Source of the DNA: Kiloniellaceae bacterium
GTDB lineage: Bacteria > Pseudomonadota > Alphaproteobacteria > Kiloniellales > J153
NCBI GenBank assembly: GCA_021776175.1
Contig: JAJFGJ010000035.1
Span: forward strand, 1 to 64,000
DNA length: 64,000 bases
Reading direction: 5' to 3'
The translations under genes and the position numbers were made by a program. This document shows positions 34,094 through 42,903 of this stretch, one piece after another; positions within the stretch are counted from its first letter, which is position 1, and each line of letters starts with the position of its first letter. The notes below the pieces were generated by a model, which saw nothing but the letters and a program-made list of their open reading frames with translations, ran no database searches and was not told the origin of the DNA.

Positions 34094-35872
34094 TTACAGT
34101 TGCGCCTCGTCCATCGCCAAAGTGCTGTGCGCGCCACGCATGGCCGCGGCGGCATCGGCCGAGGCGCGGGGGAGTATGTTGCCGGTGTAGAAGCGGGCGG
34201 TTTGGATCTTGGCTTCCAGGAAGGACCGATCCGGTAGTGGTTCCCCCGCATCCAAGAGACGTCGGGCCACCGCCGCCGATCGCGCCACGAGCCAGCCGCC
34301 CGCGACGGTCGCGAAGAGGCGTAAGTAAGGTGTGGCCCCGGCGGCCGCGAGGCGTGGGTTCTTGGCCCCGGTTTCCAATATCCAATCGGTTGCCGCGTCG
34401 AGTTCGATCAGCGCAACGCCGACAGCCTCCGCTTCGGGGGAGTTCATGGCCGTTACGTCGGTGCGCATTTCCAGCAACAAGGCTGCCGCCGCCGCGCCCT
34501 CGTCGCGCAGCACCTTGCGCATCACTAGGTCGAGGGCCTGGATACCGTTGGTGCCTTCGTAGATGGGCAGGATGCGGGCATCGCGGTAATACTGGGCCGC
34601 ACCGGTCTCCTCGATAAAGCCCATGCCGCCGTGAATTTGGACTCCGAGCGACGCGATCTCGCAGCCGCAATCGGTTAGCCACGACTTGACCATGGGGGTC
34701 AGCAGATCGATGCGCGCCTGGGCGCCTGCGCGGTCGTCCGCATCGGGCGCGTGCTTGGCCCGGTCGAGGGCGGCGGCGGCCAGGTAGGCGAGGGCGCGCA
34801 TGGCCTCGATGGTGGCCTTCATGGTCAACAACATGCGGCGCACATCGGGGTGCTGGATGATCGCCACACCGGCGCTGCCGCTTGAATCTATGGCCCGGCT
34901 TTGAATCCGTTCCCGCGCGAAGGATCGCGCCTGCTGATAGGCGCGCTCGGCGATGGCCAGGCCCTGCACGCCGACCGAGACGCGGGCGTTGTTCATCATG
35001 GTGAACATGCACGCCATGCCTTTGTTTTCGGCGCCGAGCAGATAACCCACCGCGCCGCCGGAATCGCCATAGGACATGATGGCGGTGGGCGAGGCCATGA
35101 TGCCCAGTTTGTGTTCAAGAGAAACGCAGCGCAGATCGTTGCGCTCGCCCAGGGTACCGTCGGCCTTGGGCAGGAATTTGGGCACGATGAACAGGCTGAT
35201 GCCACGGGTTCCCGCCGGTGCGTCCGGGGTCCGCGCCAGGACCATGTGCACGATATTCTCGGCGCAATCGTGTTCGCCCCAGGTGATGAAGATCTTCTGG
35301 CCGGTGATGAGATAGTGGTCGCCCTGCTTGACCGCGCGGGCCTTGAGGGCGCCGACATCCGACCCGGCCTGGGGCTCGGTCAGGTTCATGGTGCCGCTCC
35401 AGCGCCCGGAGATCATGTGCGGCAGATAGGCCGCCTTTTGCTCCGCCGTGCCGTGGGCTTGCAGCGCTTCGACGGCGCCCTGGGTCAGCAAGGGGGCGAG
35501 CGAGAAACTCAGATTGGCGGCGCTCCACATCTCCTGCACCGCGGTCGCGAGGGTCCAGGGCAGGCCCTGACCGCCGTGTTCGGGATCGAAGGGCAGGGAG
35601 CCCCAGCCGCCCTCAACAAAGAGGTTATAAGCCTCGGGAAAACCGCTCGCCGTGCGGACCACGCCGTTCTCGAAGGCCGCGCCCTCGCGGTCTCCCGATT
35701 GGTTCAGCGGCGCCAAGACGTCCTTGGCCAGGCGGCCGGCCTCCTCCAGCACCGCGTCGACCAGGTCCGGCGTCGCTTCCTCATAGCCGGGCAGGCCCGC
35801 GATCTCGTCCAGGCCCACTAGTTCGCGCAGGACGAATTTCATCTCCGCGATCGGTGCGTTGTATTCGCTCAT
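34094..35872 (-). CDS. Acyl-CoA dehydrogenase (FadE-type, about 590 aa)
   Basis: A 592-residue FAD acyl-CoA dehydrogenase of the long type with an extra C-terminal domain. Motifs: GTMNLTEPQAGSDVGALKARA (FAD contact, about residue 152), ITWGEHD, and the helical domain with QIHGGMGFIEETGAAQYYRDARI including the catalytic Glu region IYEGTNGIQALDL. The family oxidises saturated acyl-CoA in beta-oxidation; chain length is not decided. It converges on hsp20 with a 27-nt gap and stands alone on its strand. Confidence 0.9.
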   Translation of the reverse strand: MSEYNAPIAEMKFVLRELVGLDEIAGLPGYEEATPDLVDAVLEEAGRLAKDVLAPLNQSGDREGAAFENGVVRTASGFPEAYNLFVEGGWGSLPFDPEHGGQGLPWTLATAVQEMWSAANLSFSLAPLLTQGAVEALQAHGTAEQKAAYLPHMISGRWSGTMNLTEPQAGSDVGALKARAVKQGDHYLITGQKIFITWGEHDCAENIVHMVLARTPDAPAGTRGISLFIVPKFLPKADGTLGERNDLRCVSLEHKLGIMASPTAIMSYGDSGGAVGYLLGAENKGMACMFTMMNNARVSVGVQGLAIAERAYQQARSFARERIQSRAIDSSGSAGVAIIQHPDVRRMLLTMKATIEAMRALAYLAAAALDRAKHAPDADDRAGAQARIDLLTPMVKSWLTDCGCEIASLGVQIHGGMGFIEETGAAQYYRDARILPIYEGTNGIQALDLVMRKVLRDEGAAAAALLLEMRTDVTAMNSPEAEAVGVALIELDAATDWILETGAKNPRLAAAGATPYLRLFATVAGGWLVARSAAVARRLLDAGEPLPDRSFLEAKIQTARFYTGNILPRASADAAAAMRGAHSTLAMDEAQL

Positions 35873-35979
35873 CTGGCCGCTCTCCCTCGATCGCGATCTC
35901 TATGGGTCTTTATCGTCGAGATTTGGTATAAGCCGCTTATATCAAAAGCCACGGCCCGGCACGAGAGGAAGGCGAAGCC

Positions 35980-36165
35980 ATGGTAGAGATCGTCAATCTG
36001 CGCCGGGCGCGCAAAGCCAAGGCGCGCCGGGAGAAAGAAGCCAAGGCGGCCGACAACCGGGTGCGCCATGGCCTAAAGAAAACCGAAATAGACGCACGGC
36101 GCTGGGAAAACGTGGTTAAAAAGCAGGAATTCGACGGCAAGAAACTGGATTCCGACGGCCGATAA
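35980..36165 (+). CDS. DUF4169 family small protein
   Basis: A 61-residue, strongly basic helical protein. The start MVEIVNLRRARKAKARREKE matches the alphaproteobacterial DUF4169 pattern, ending with LDxDG-type residues (KKLDSDGR). Function is unknown. GAGGAAGG precedes the ATG. It is followed 34 nt later by the DUF454 gene. Confidence 0.8.
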   Translation: MVEIVNLRRARKAKARREKEAKAADNRVRHGLKKTEIDARRWENVVKKQEFDGKKLDSDGR

Positions 36166-36199
36166 CCTTGGCTTTACCTGGATTGGGCAAAATACAGGA

Positions 36200-36631
36200 A
36201 TGAACCCGCCAGCCTCTTCCACCACCGGCGATACGCCGCCCCATGAGGTTATAAGCTGCTCGGGCGTCCGCCACGGGCTGTTCGCGTTTGGGGTGGTTTG
36301 CGTGGGTCTGGGCATCGCGGGAATCATGCTTCCGGTAATGCCGGGCACGGTATTTTTTCTGGCCGCGCTCTGGGCCTTCTCCCGGTCCTCGCCCCGCTTC
36401 CACCGTTGGCTCTATCACCATCCGCGCCTGGGCGCTCCCTTGCGCCAATGGCATGCGCACCGCGTGATTCCTTTGCGGGCGAAAGTCATGGCCGTTTCCA
36501 CGATGGCGTTCAGCCTGCTGCTCGTCACCTTGTTCGTGGCCGAGGATTGGATGCTGCCCAGTATCCTGGGCGCCATTTTGGCCGCCGTCTCCACCTACAT
36601 CGTCACCCGCCCACACCGCATTGTGGTGTAG
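36200..36631 (+). CDS. DUF454 (YbaN) family membrane protein
   Basis: A 143-residue inner-membrane protein with about four hydrophobic segments. The family pattern is clear: GIAGIMLPVMPGTVFFLAAL, then a short RSSPRFHRWLYHHP loop and WxxHRVIPLRAKV. Function is unknown. The N-terminal 20 residues are polar. It sits in a short run with the DUF4169 gene upstream. Confidence 0.85.
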   Translation: MNPPASSTTGDTPPHEVISCSGVRHGLFAFGVVCVGLGIAGIMLPVMPGTVFFLAALWAFSRSSPRFHRWLYHHPRLGAPLRQWHAHRVIPLRAKVMAVSTMAFSLLLVTLFVAEDWMLPSILGAILAAVSTYIVTRPHRIVV

Positions 36632-36730
36632 CCGCGCCGGTTGCTTTCCCTGTCAGGCCCGGTATCGTGTATTTACGTTCGATAAGCGCGAGCATCGCTT
36701 AATATTTCCGGCCAAATTATTGAGGTAGAA

Positions 36731-38293
36731 ATGATGCGTCCAACGCCCTGGCGCGCATGGTGCCGCGGCTTAACCGCGTGCCTGGCACTGGCCGCCGCGG
36801 TTCTTGCCCCTCGGACCGCGATGGCCAATGGCTGGGAGCACGGGGCGATCCCTTTCGAGGCCTTGACCGCCGCGCTCGAATTCGAGGATGCAGCGACCCG
36901 GGCCCGGGCCGCCCAATCGCTCGGGTTGCGCGGCCAACGCGAAGCGAGCGCGTATCTATTGCGCGCCCTGGCCCGGCCCGAGGAGCAACCCGCCGTCCGC
37001 AGTGAAATTTACACCGCCCTTGGGGCTCTTGGCGCCCGCGATGGCCTGCCGGTTTTGCGCGCCTGCCTCAAGGAAGAGGAGCGCCAGGAGTTGCGTGCCG
37101 ATTGCGCCGCCGCGCTTGGCGTCATGGGCGCGGCCGAGGCTTTGCCGGACCTGCTTAGCGTCCTGGAGGGAGATAGCTCGATCCTGGTTCGAAGTCGGGC
37201 GGTCGATGCGCTCGGCCGGTTTTCGCAAGACCGGGCGGTTGACGCCCTCGCGGGCCTTCTCGGCGAAGGGGCGAACCGCAGCCTGCGGCCGCGCGCGGTT
37301 ACCGCCCTGGGGAAGACCGGCGCCGCCGGTGCCGTCAAACCGCTTCTGGAAAGCCTCGACAAGGCCAAGAACGACGCCGAACGTTTGAATATCGCGCTGG
37401 CTCTCATGACCCTCGGGGCGCGGGACGCGGTTGGGCCCTTGACCGAGCTATTGGCGCGGACCGGCAACCCGGCCTTGCGCGTGGTGATCGCCGCCGCCCT
37501 GGGCGCCAGCCGGGACGGCAACGCCTATCCGACCCTGGTGCGCATGTTGGGCGAAGAGTCGCTCCCGGTTCGCCTGGTCGCCCTCCAGTCCTTGCGCAGT
37601 CTGGAACGGGCCGAGGCGGCGGAACCGATCGCCGCCATGGCGCTTGGCCTGGAAGACCGCTTGACCGCCATGAGCGATAACGAGTTGATCGGCGAATCCT
37701 CCGGCATCGTCGCGCGGCTGGAAATCGAGACCGTGGCCCTTCGCGCCTTGATCGAGCTTGGGCCCGTGGCCGGTTTGGAGGTACTGCTGCGCGCCGCGCG
37801 CCCAAGGACGCTGGCGCTTGATTCAACCGCCGCCATGGCTCTCTCGCAGGCCTTTTATCTGCGCCGCCGCGTCGCCCTCTACGGCCTGGCCTATACCGAT
37901 GCGGATGATGCTTTCGCGCTGTTGCTTGGCCCCGCCGGGGTCGGCGATTCGGATCCAAGGCTAAGGGCGATTGCCGTGCGCTCCCTGGCGGTGCTTGAAC
38001 GCCCCGGCTCGGTCAAGGCAGTCCTGGCCCAGTTGGACGACGACTCCGCCGAGGTTCGCTGGACGGCCGCCAGTGTTCTTGGACGCTTGGGCGACCGGGC
38101 GGCCCTCGATCCTTTGCGCGCGGGCTTGCGCGATAAGGTGGCCGAGGTGCGCAAGCAAGCAGCCCTCGCCCTTGGGTATCTGGGCGGCCGCCAAGCCGAG
38201 GCGGATTTGGAGCGGGCCGCGAACACGGACGAGAGCGCGAAAGTGCGCGAGGCGGCCAAATTCGCGCTTCTGCTATTAAGGGCGGCGGACTAA
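36731..38293 (+). CDS. Exported HEAT-repeat protein
   Basis: A 520-residue protein of HEAT/PBS-lyase-type repeats. An N-terminal signal peptide (about residues 1-32, AAAVLAPRTAMA) is followed by roughly a dozen helical repeats with patterns such as ALGALGARDGLPVLRACL and RWTAASVLGRLGDRAALDPL. Such a solenoid would bind a partner protein. A signal peptide suggests it acts in the periplasm. The start has two adjacent ATG codons after GAGGTAGAA. Its last 4 nt overlap the convergent HupE/UreJ-like gene. Binding partner is unknown. Confidence 0.8.
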   Translation: MMRPTPWRAWCRGLTACLALAAAVLAPRTAMANGWEHGAIPFEALTAALEFEDAATRARAAQSLGLRGQREASAYLLRALARPEEQPAVRSEIYTALGALGARDGLPVLRACLKEEERQELRADCAAALGVMGAAEALPDLLSVLEGDSSILVRSRAVDALGRFSQDRAVDALAGLLGEGANRSLRPRAVTALGKTGAAGAVKPLLESLDKAKNDAERLNIALALMTLGARDAVGPLTELLARTGNPALRVVIAAALGASRDGNAYPTLVRMLGEESLPVRLVALQSLRSLERAEAAEPIAAMALGLEDRLTAMSDNELIGESSGIVARLEIETVALRALIELGPVAGLEVLLRAARPRTLALDSTAAMALSQAFYLRRRVALYGLAYTDADDAFALLLGPAGVGDSDPRLRAIAVRSLAVLERPGSVKAVLAQLDDDSAEVRWTAASVLGRLGDRAALDPLRAGLRDKVAEVRKQAALALGYLGGRQAEADLERAANTDESAKVREAAKFALLLLRAAD

Positions 38294-39327
38294 CTCAGGA
38301 TCAGGCGTTTCAGGGTCCACCAGCCCGCGACCGCGACGATGGCCGCGGAACCGGTCTTGGCGGCGGCCGGGTACCAGTTTCGCCGCGCCGCCCAAGTCAG
38401 GGGCCCATAGACGACCGCGACAATCGCGAGTTGCCCCAGTTCGACGCCGAGGTTGAAGCCCAGGAGCGTGGTGACCACGCCTTCCCGGGCCAATTCCAGA
38501 TCCCGTAGCGCGGCGTAGAAACCCAGGCCGTGCACCAGGCCGAAGCCGCCGGCGAGCGCCCAGCGGTGGCCGAGATTCCGGCTTAGAATATTCCCCAAGG
38601 CGACGTAGACGATGCTGAGGGCGATGGCCACCTCGACCAGCGGGCCCGGCAGGTCGATGACGCCGAACCAGGCCAGTCCGAGGGTGAGACTATGGGCGAT
38701 GGTGAAGGCGGTGACGATCTGGACCAGGGGCCAGAATCCCCGGGCGCCGATCAAGAGGGCGACCAGAAACAGGATATGGTCGGCGCCGCTCAAGATATGT
38801 TCGACGCCGAGCATTACCAGGCGCGTGGCCCGTTCCAGCCAGGGCGCCGGGGGCTTCGGTTGATCGACGGTGACATCGAGCCGGGTCAGGCCGCGGTCGA
38901 ACAGGAACTCCTCCTCTCCGCCGGGCAGGATCAGGCGGCCGAGGGCGCGGTGTGTTCTGTCCAGTTCGAAGAACAGGCCGTAGCCCAGGGTGAGTTCCCG
39001 GATAGGCCGCGCGCAGCGGTAGACGAGCGCCAAGCTGACTTCCTGGGGCAAGAGAGTGAAGTCGGTTGTAACGGCGCTCGCCGCGCAAGTCTTGCCGTCG
39101 GCGCGGACCGTGAGGCCTTGGGTCAAATAGTTGTCGATCGCGGCTTGGCGCGCCTCGAGGTCCGCGCGCGGCACCGGAGTCAGAAGATCGGTTACCATGC
39201 CGAGCGCGATAGCGAGATCGTGCGCGGAGACGGCCAAGTTGTAATCCACCCGGTCGCCGGCCACGGCGATCCGCGCGGTTGCCAGATTGGTTTTATGCGC
39301 ACTTGCCGGCGGCGCCGCGAAGGGCAC
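38290..39327 (-). CDS. HupE/UreJ-2 family membrane protein
   Basis: A protein of at least 345 residues. The N-terminal part (residues about 10-165) is a periplasmic beta-rich domain; the C-terminal part has about six membrane segments with the family motif GVEHILSGADHILFL, HSLTLGLAW, and GLVHGLGFY, whose His/Asp residues suggest a metal (nickel or other) path. The GTG at 39327 is the first usual start in frame, but it truncates a clear signal peptide: the codons up to about 39366 encode RLGAVLFALLAVPFAAPPAS. No ATG, GTG or TTG is found in frame upstream of that, so either a rare start codon is used or there is a sequence error. Confidence 0.8.
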   Translation of the reverse strand: MPFAAPPASAHKTNLATARIAVAGDRVDYNLAVSAHDLAIALGMVTDLLTPVPRADLEARQAAIDNYLTQGLTVRADGKTCAASAVTTDFTLLPQEVSLALVYRCARPIRELTLGYGLFFELDRTHRALGRLILPGGEEEFLFDRGLTRLDVTVDQPKPPAPWLERATRLVMLGVEHILSGADHILFLVALLIGARGFWPLVQIVTAFTIAHSLTLGLAWFGVIDLPGPLVEVAIALSIVYVALGNILSRNLGHRWALAGGFGLVHGLGFYAALRDLELAREGVVTTLLGFNLGVELGQLAIVAVVYGPLTWAARRNWYPAAAKTGSAAIVAVAGWWTLKRLILS

Positions 39328-39404
39328 CGCCAGCAGAGCGAAAAGTACCGCGCCTAGTCTACTTACGAGGCCAGGTGCGCGGCCATATCCCGTTATGACC
39401 GGAC

Positions 39405-40370
39405 CTACTTCTCGCAGATCGCCAGGATGCGAGAGGGACCGCCCGTGCCGCGCACATGCTTGGGCGCGCCGACCACGACCGTGCAGCTTCCGGCTTTAGC
39501 CATGGCGACCTGGCCGAGGTTTGTCGCATTCTCCACGAACAACAGACCGCGTTGCAGCAAACGGACGTGGGCGTCCCAGGAATTGGTCCACTTGTCATCG
39601 TCGCCGATCGCGCTAGCACCTGAATCGATGCCGATGTTGTCGGCGATAATGCCTTTGATCCGAATATCCTTGGCATCCATGACCGAGATCAGCTTATCGA
39701 CGGCGGCCTTGTTCATGCCGGGGTGATTCCAGCCATTGATGTAGGGGTCCTTGGCGAAGTCGGTGCCCTGGAAGAAATAATCGGACCAGCCGAGGTTAAG
39801 GACCAGCCAGGTATCGTTGCTGAGCCGGTCGGCGACCGCCGCGATGTCGTCCGCCGTGACCACGTTGGCCGAGCTGTTCGAGAAGTCGGTCACGGATTTA
39901 TCGGGGCTGGGCTTGCCGCCGTTCTTATCGAGTTCGGATTGGACCCGGCCGCTGATGTCGATAACCACGGCCGTGCCGATGAGGTCGCCCGCGCCCAGTT
40001 GATGAGCGAGCTTGCGCTTCCCGGGGGCCATGCCTCCCGCTTCCATGGACTCCGGGTTGTTCACATAATGGCCCGAGGTATCGAGGTGGGTGCCGTGATG
40101 CTCGGACAGGATAATCTGGCCGAGATCGAAGTGGCCGTCGCTGGTCGGGAATTGAGAGATCGACAAGACCGCCTGCTGCCCGAAGGAGGGATGCGCCACG
40201 CTGTTGAGCCACGGCTGATTGGGATCCGGCTTCATGGGATCGCCTTCCATGGGCTTGAAAGTCGGAATCGGATGAGTCAGGTCGATCGTGAAGCTTTCGG
40301 CGGCGGCCGGCCCGGCGGCAAGCGCCAACGTGGCCGCGGCCATGGCCGACAATAGAATTCCCCTGTACAT
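39405..40370 (-). CDS. Secreted cyclase-family (metal-dependent) hydrolase
   Basis: A 321-residue cyclase-family protein (Pfam Cyclase, related to kynurenine formamidase and isatin hydrolase). The metal-binding HxGTHxD motif is at residues 91-97 (HHGTHLD), with His101 after it. A signal peptide (residues about 1-24, LALAAGPAAA) predicts export. I chose the ATG at 40370, which has AAAGGA upstream and starts the signal peptide; a reading from 40439 adds 23 residues before it. Substrate unknown. It ends 77 nt before the HupE/UreJ-like start. Confidence 0.82.
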   Translation of the reverse strand: MYRGILLSAMAAATLALAAGPAAAESFTIDLTHPIPTFKPMEGDPMKPDPNQPWLNSVAHPSFGQQAVLSISQFPTSDGHFDLGQIILSEHHGTHLDTSGHYVNNPESMEAGGMAPGKRKLAHQLGAGDLIGTAVVIDISGRVQSELDKNGGKPSPDKSVTDFSNSSANVVTADDIAAVADRLSNDTWLVLNLGWSDYFFQGTDFAKDPYINGWNHPGMNKAAVDKLISVMDAKDIRIKGIIADNIGIDSGASAIGDDDKWTNSWDAHVRLLQRGLLFVENATNLGQVAMAKAGSCTVVVGAPKHVRGTGGPSRILAICEK

Positions 40371-40490
40371 GATGTCTTGTCCTTTCACCTTTTCGGTTTG
40401 ACGGTGCGTGGCCTCCCACGCGATTTGCATCTTCGCCAAAAGGTTAATTCATAAAGAGCTTGGAATCAAAGGGCCAACCGGAAGTAGAGC

Positions 40491-42176
40491 TTAGCTCCTT
40501 TTCTTCGCCAGGGCGGCTGTGCGGATATCGCTTAGGCTTGCCTTGGGGGTGATGGCCTCGGGGTCGATATGCAAGTCGATCACGGCGGGCTTGCCGGCGG
40601 CCATGGCGCGCTCGAAAGCGGGGGCGAAATCCGCCGTCTTGGTCACCGTTTCGCCGTGGGCGCCATAGGCGCGGGCCAGGGCCGCGAAGTCGGGGTTCGC
40701 CAGGACGGTGCCCTGTACCCGGGTCGGGTATTCGCGTTCCTGATGCATACGAATGGTTCCGAACATGCCGTTGTTGACAATCAGGATCACGATGTTGGCG
40801 CCGTATTGCACCGCCGTGGCCAGTTCTTGACCATTCATCATGAAGCAGCCGTCGCCGGCGAAGGCGAGTACGGTGCGCTCGGGATAGGCCAGCTTGGCCG
40901 CCACCGCCGCCGGCGTGCCGTAACCCATGGAACCGCTGGTCGGACCTAGCTGACTGGGAAAGCGGCGGTACTGGTAAAAGCGGTTCGGCCAGGTCGAGTA
41001 ATTCCCGGCGCCGTTGGCGAGAATGCTATCCGCCGGCAGGGTCTCTCGCAGGTAGGCCATGACCTCGGTCATTTGCAGCTCGCCGGGAATTTCGATCGGT
41101 GCGATATTATCGAGGTAATCGCGGTGCGCCTCCCCGGTGCTTGCCGCCCAGCGCTTGGTCTCGACCGGCTTCATGGCCTTGGCGGCGGCGGCGAAGGCGG
41201 CCATGCCCGCGTTGATCGGCAACTCGGCCTGATAGACGCGGCCAAGTTCTTCCGCGCTGGCATGAACATGGACCATGGTCTGCTTGGGCCGGGGATTATC
41301 GATCAGGCTGTAGCCGCTGGTGGTCATCTCGCCCAGGCGCGCGCCCACTACCAGAAGCAAATCCGCGCTCTTTATGCGCTGTTCCAGCTTTGGGTTGATG
41401 CCGATGCCGACATCCCCGGCATAGCTCGGGTGGGTGTTGTCGATCTTGTCCTGGCGCCGGAAGGCGGCGCCGACCGGGAGTTTATTGGCTTCGGCGAAGT
41501 CCTGGAAATCGGCGACCGCCTGAGCGGTCCAGCCGCTGCCGCCCAGAATCGCGAAGGGGCGCTCGGCCCGATCCAAAAGCCCGCGCAGGCGCGCCATGTC
41601 GCCGGCGCCGGGATGGGCCTGGCTGGCGCGGTAGGGCGCGGCGTCTTCGGCCGCCACCCGCTCGCGCAGCATATCCTCGGGCAGGGCCAGAACCACCGGG
41701 CCGGGACGGCCCGAGGTCGCGACCGAAAAGGCGCGGGCCAACAACTCGGGGATTCGCTCGGCCTGATCGATCTGGGCGACCCACTTGGCCATGTGTCCGA
41801 ACATGCGGCGATAGTCGATCTCCTGAAAGGCCTCGCGCTCGATCATGCCGCGTCCGACCTGGCCGATCAGCATGATCATGGGGGTCGAATCCTGATGTGC
41901 GATATGCAGGCCGGCACTGGCGTTGGTGGCGCCGGGGCCGCGCGTCACCATGCAGATTCCCGGCTCCCCGGTCAGCTTGCCGTAGGCGTCCGCCATCATG
42001 GCCGCGCCGCCTTCCTGGCGGCAGATGACGTATTGGACCTGGGGCACGTCGTTGAGGGCGTCCAGGACCGCCAGGTAGCTTTCGCCCGGCACGCCGTAGG
42101 CAAACCGGGTGCCGTGGATACGCAACTGATCGACCAGGATTTGACCGCCGCTGCGCAGATTATGAGTTTTGGCCAC
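40491..42176 (-). CDS. Thiamine-diphosphate enzyme, acetolactate-synthase-like
   Basis: A 561-residue TPP-dependent enzyme. The catalytic Glu55 lies in CRQEGGAAMMADAYGK, and the TPP-Mg motif is GDGCFMMNGQELATAVQYG followed by NN. The three-domain layout resembles acetolactate synthase, glyoxylate carboligase and related decarboxylases. No small regulatory subunit is adjacent, which argues against a biosynthetic IlvB role. Substrate cannot be told. It is divergent from the DUF6445 gene. Confidence 0.87.
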   Translation of the reverse strand: MAKTHNLRSGGQILVDQLRIHGTRFAYGVPGESYLAVLDALNDVPQVQYVICRQEGGAAMMADAYGKLTGEPGICMVTRGPGATNASAGLHIAHQDSTPMIMLIGQVGRGMIEREAFQEIDYRRMFGHMAKWVAQIDQAERIPELLARAFSVATSGRPGPVVLALPEDMLRERVAAEDAAPYRASQAHPGAGDMARLRGLLDRAERPFAILGGSGWTAQAVADFQDFAEANKLPVGAAFRRQDKIDNTHPSYAGDVGIGINPKLEQRIKSADLLLVVGARLGEMTTSGYSLIDNPRPKQTMVHVHASAEELGRVYQAELPINAGMAAFAAAAKAMKPVETKRWAASTGEAHRDYLDNIAPIEIPGELQMTEVMAYLRETLPADSILANGAGNYSTWPNRFYQYRRFPSQLGPTSGSMGYGTPAAVAAKLAYPERTVLAFAGDGCFMMNGQELATAVQYGANIVILIVNNGMFGTIRMHQEREYPTRVQGTVLANPDFAALARAYGAHGETVTKTADFAPAFERAMAAGKPAVIDLHIDPEAITPKASLSDIRTAALAKKRS

Positions 42177-42286
42177 GGTGTTCGATACCTCCTTGATACT
42201 CTTAAGGCCGTATCTTGTATTGGTGGCGTCGCGCCGTCAAAATCATTAAATCGCCATGCGTGGTCAAAGCGAAAGGGCCGTTTACC

Positions 42287-42895
42287 GTGTACCGATCTTT
42301 GATTGTCATCGATGATTTTTATCCCGATCCCGGGCAAATCCGCGCCGCCGCGCTCGCGGCCGATTATCCCGAGGTAGAGGGGCCGCGCACCTTTCCCGGG
42401 CGAAATTCCGTGCAGAAGTTCATTCCGCCCGGCCTGGACCAGATGATGTCGCAACTTTATGGAGAGCGGGTCATGAGCTCGGATGATCCGCGTCCTACCC
42501 ATGGGAAGTTCCGCATTACCCTGGCCGGAGAGCCAAGCCGCTATCTGGTTCACGTCGATCCCAGCATTTTGGCCTGGGTCGGCGTGATCTACCTGAACCC
42601 GCCCGAGCAGTGCCAGGGCGGCACCAGCTTTTTCCGCCACAAGGGCTTGAATTCCGACCGCACGCCCTTGAGCACGGACGAATTACGCGCCTACGGGCCG
42701 GGCAGTATCGCCGAACTGATGCGCCAGGACGGTGCCGATCCGGACAAGTGGGAACACACCATGACCGTGCCCATGCGCTTCAACCGCCTGATCACCTATC
42801 GCCCCTGGATGTGGCATTCGGCCGGCCCGGCCTTTGGCGACTCCCTGGAAAACGGCCGCTTGATACAGTTGGTCGGCTTTGAGTCCGTGACCTGA
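42287..42895 (+). CDS. DUF6445 family protein, dioxygenase-like
   Basis: A 202-residue protein. The pattern SLIVIDDFYPDP at the N-terminus, then HVDPSILAWVGVIYLN with GGTSFFRHK, and near the C-terminus RPWMWHSAGP suggests an Fe(II)/2-oxoglutarate oxygenase fold (HxD...H). DUF6445 is my family call from this pattern. I chose the GTG at 42287, since the family begins near there and AAAGGG precedes it; a reading from 42215 is basic and non-conserved. An aminotransferase gene follows by 8 nt, so a shared small-molecule pathway is likely. Confidence 0.7.
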   Translation: MYRSLIVIDDFYPDPGQIRAAALAADYPEVEGPRTFPGRNSVQKFIPPGLDQMMSQLYGERVMSSDDPRPTHGKFRITLAGEPSRYLVHVDPSILAWVGVIYLNPPEQCQGGTSFFRHKGLNSDRTPLSTDELRAYGPGSIAELMRQDGADPDKWEHTMTVPMRFNRLITYRPWMWHSAGPAFGDSLENGRLIQLVGFESVT

Positions 42896-42903
42896 GTCCG
42901 GCC

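Noticed and set aside
40491-42176. Biosynthetic acetolactate synthase IlvB
   Set aside because: No IlvN-type small subunit or ilvC is adjacent, and the family contains many other decarboxylases and ligases.
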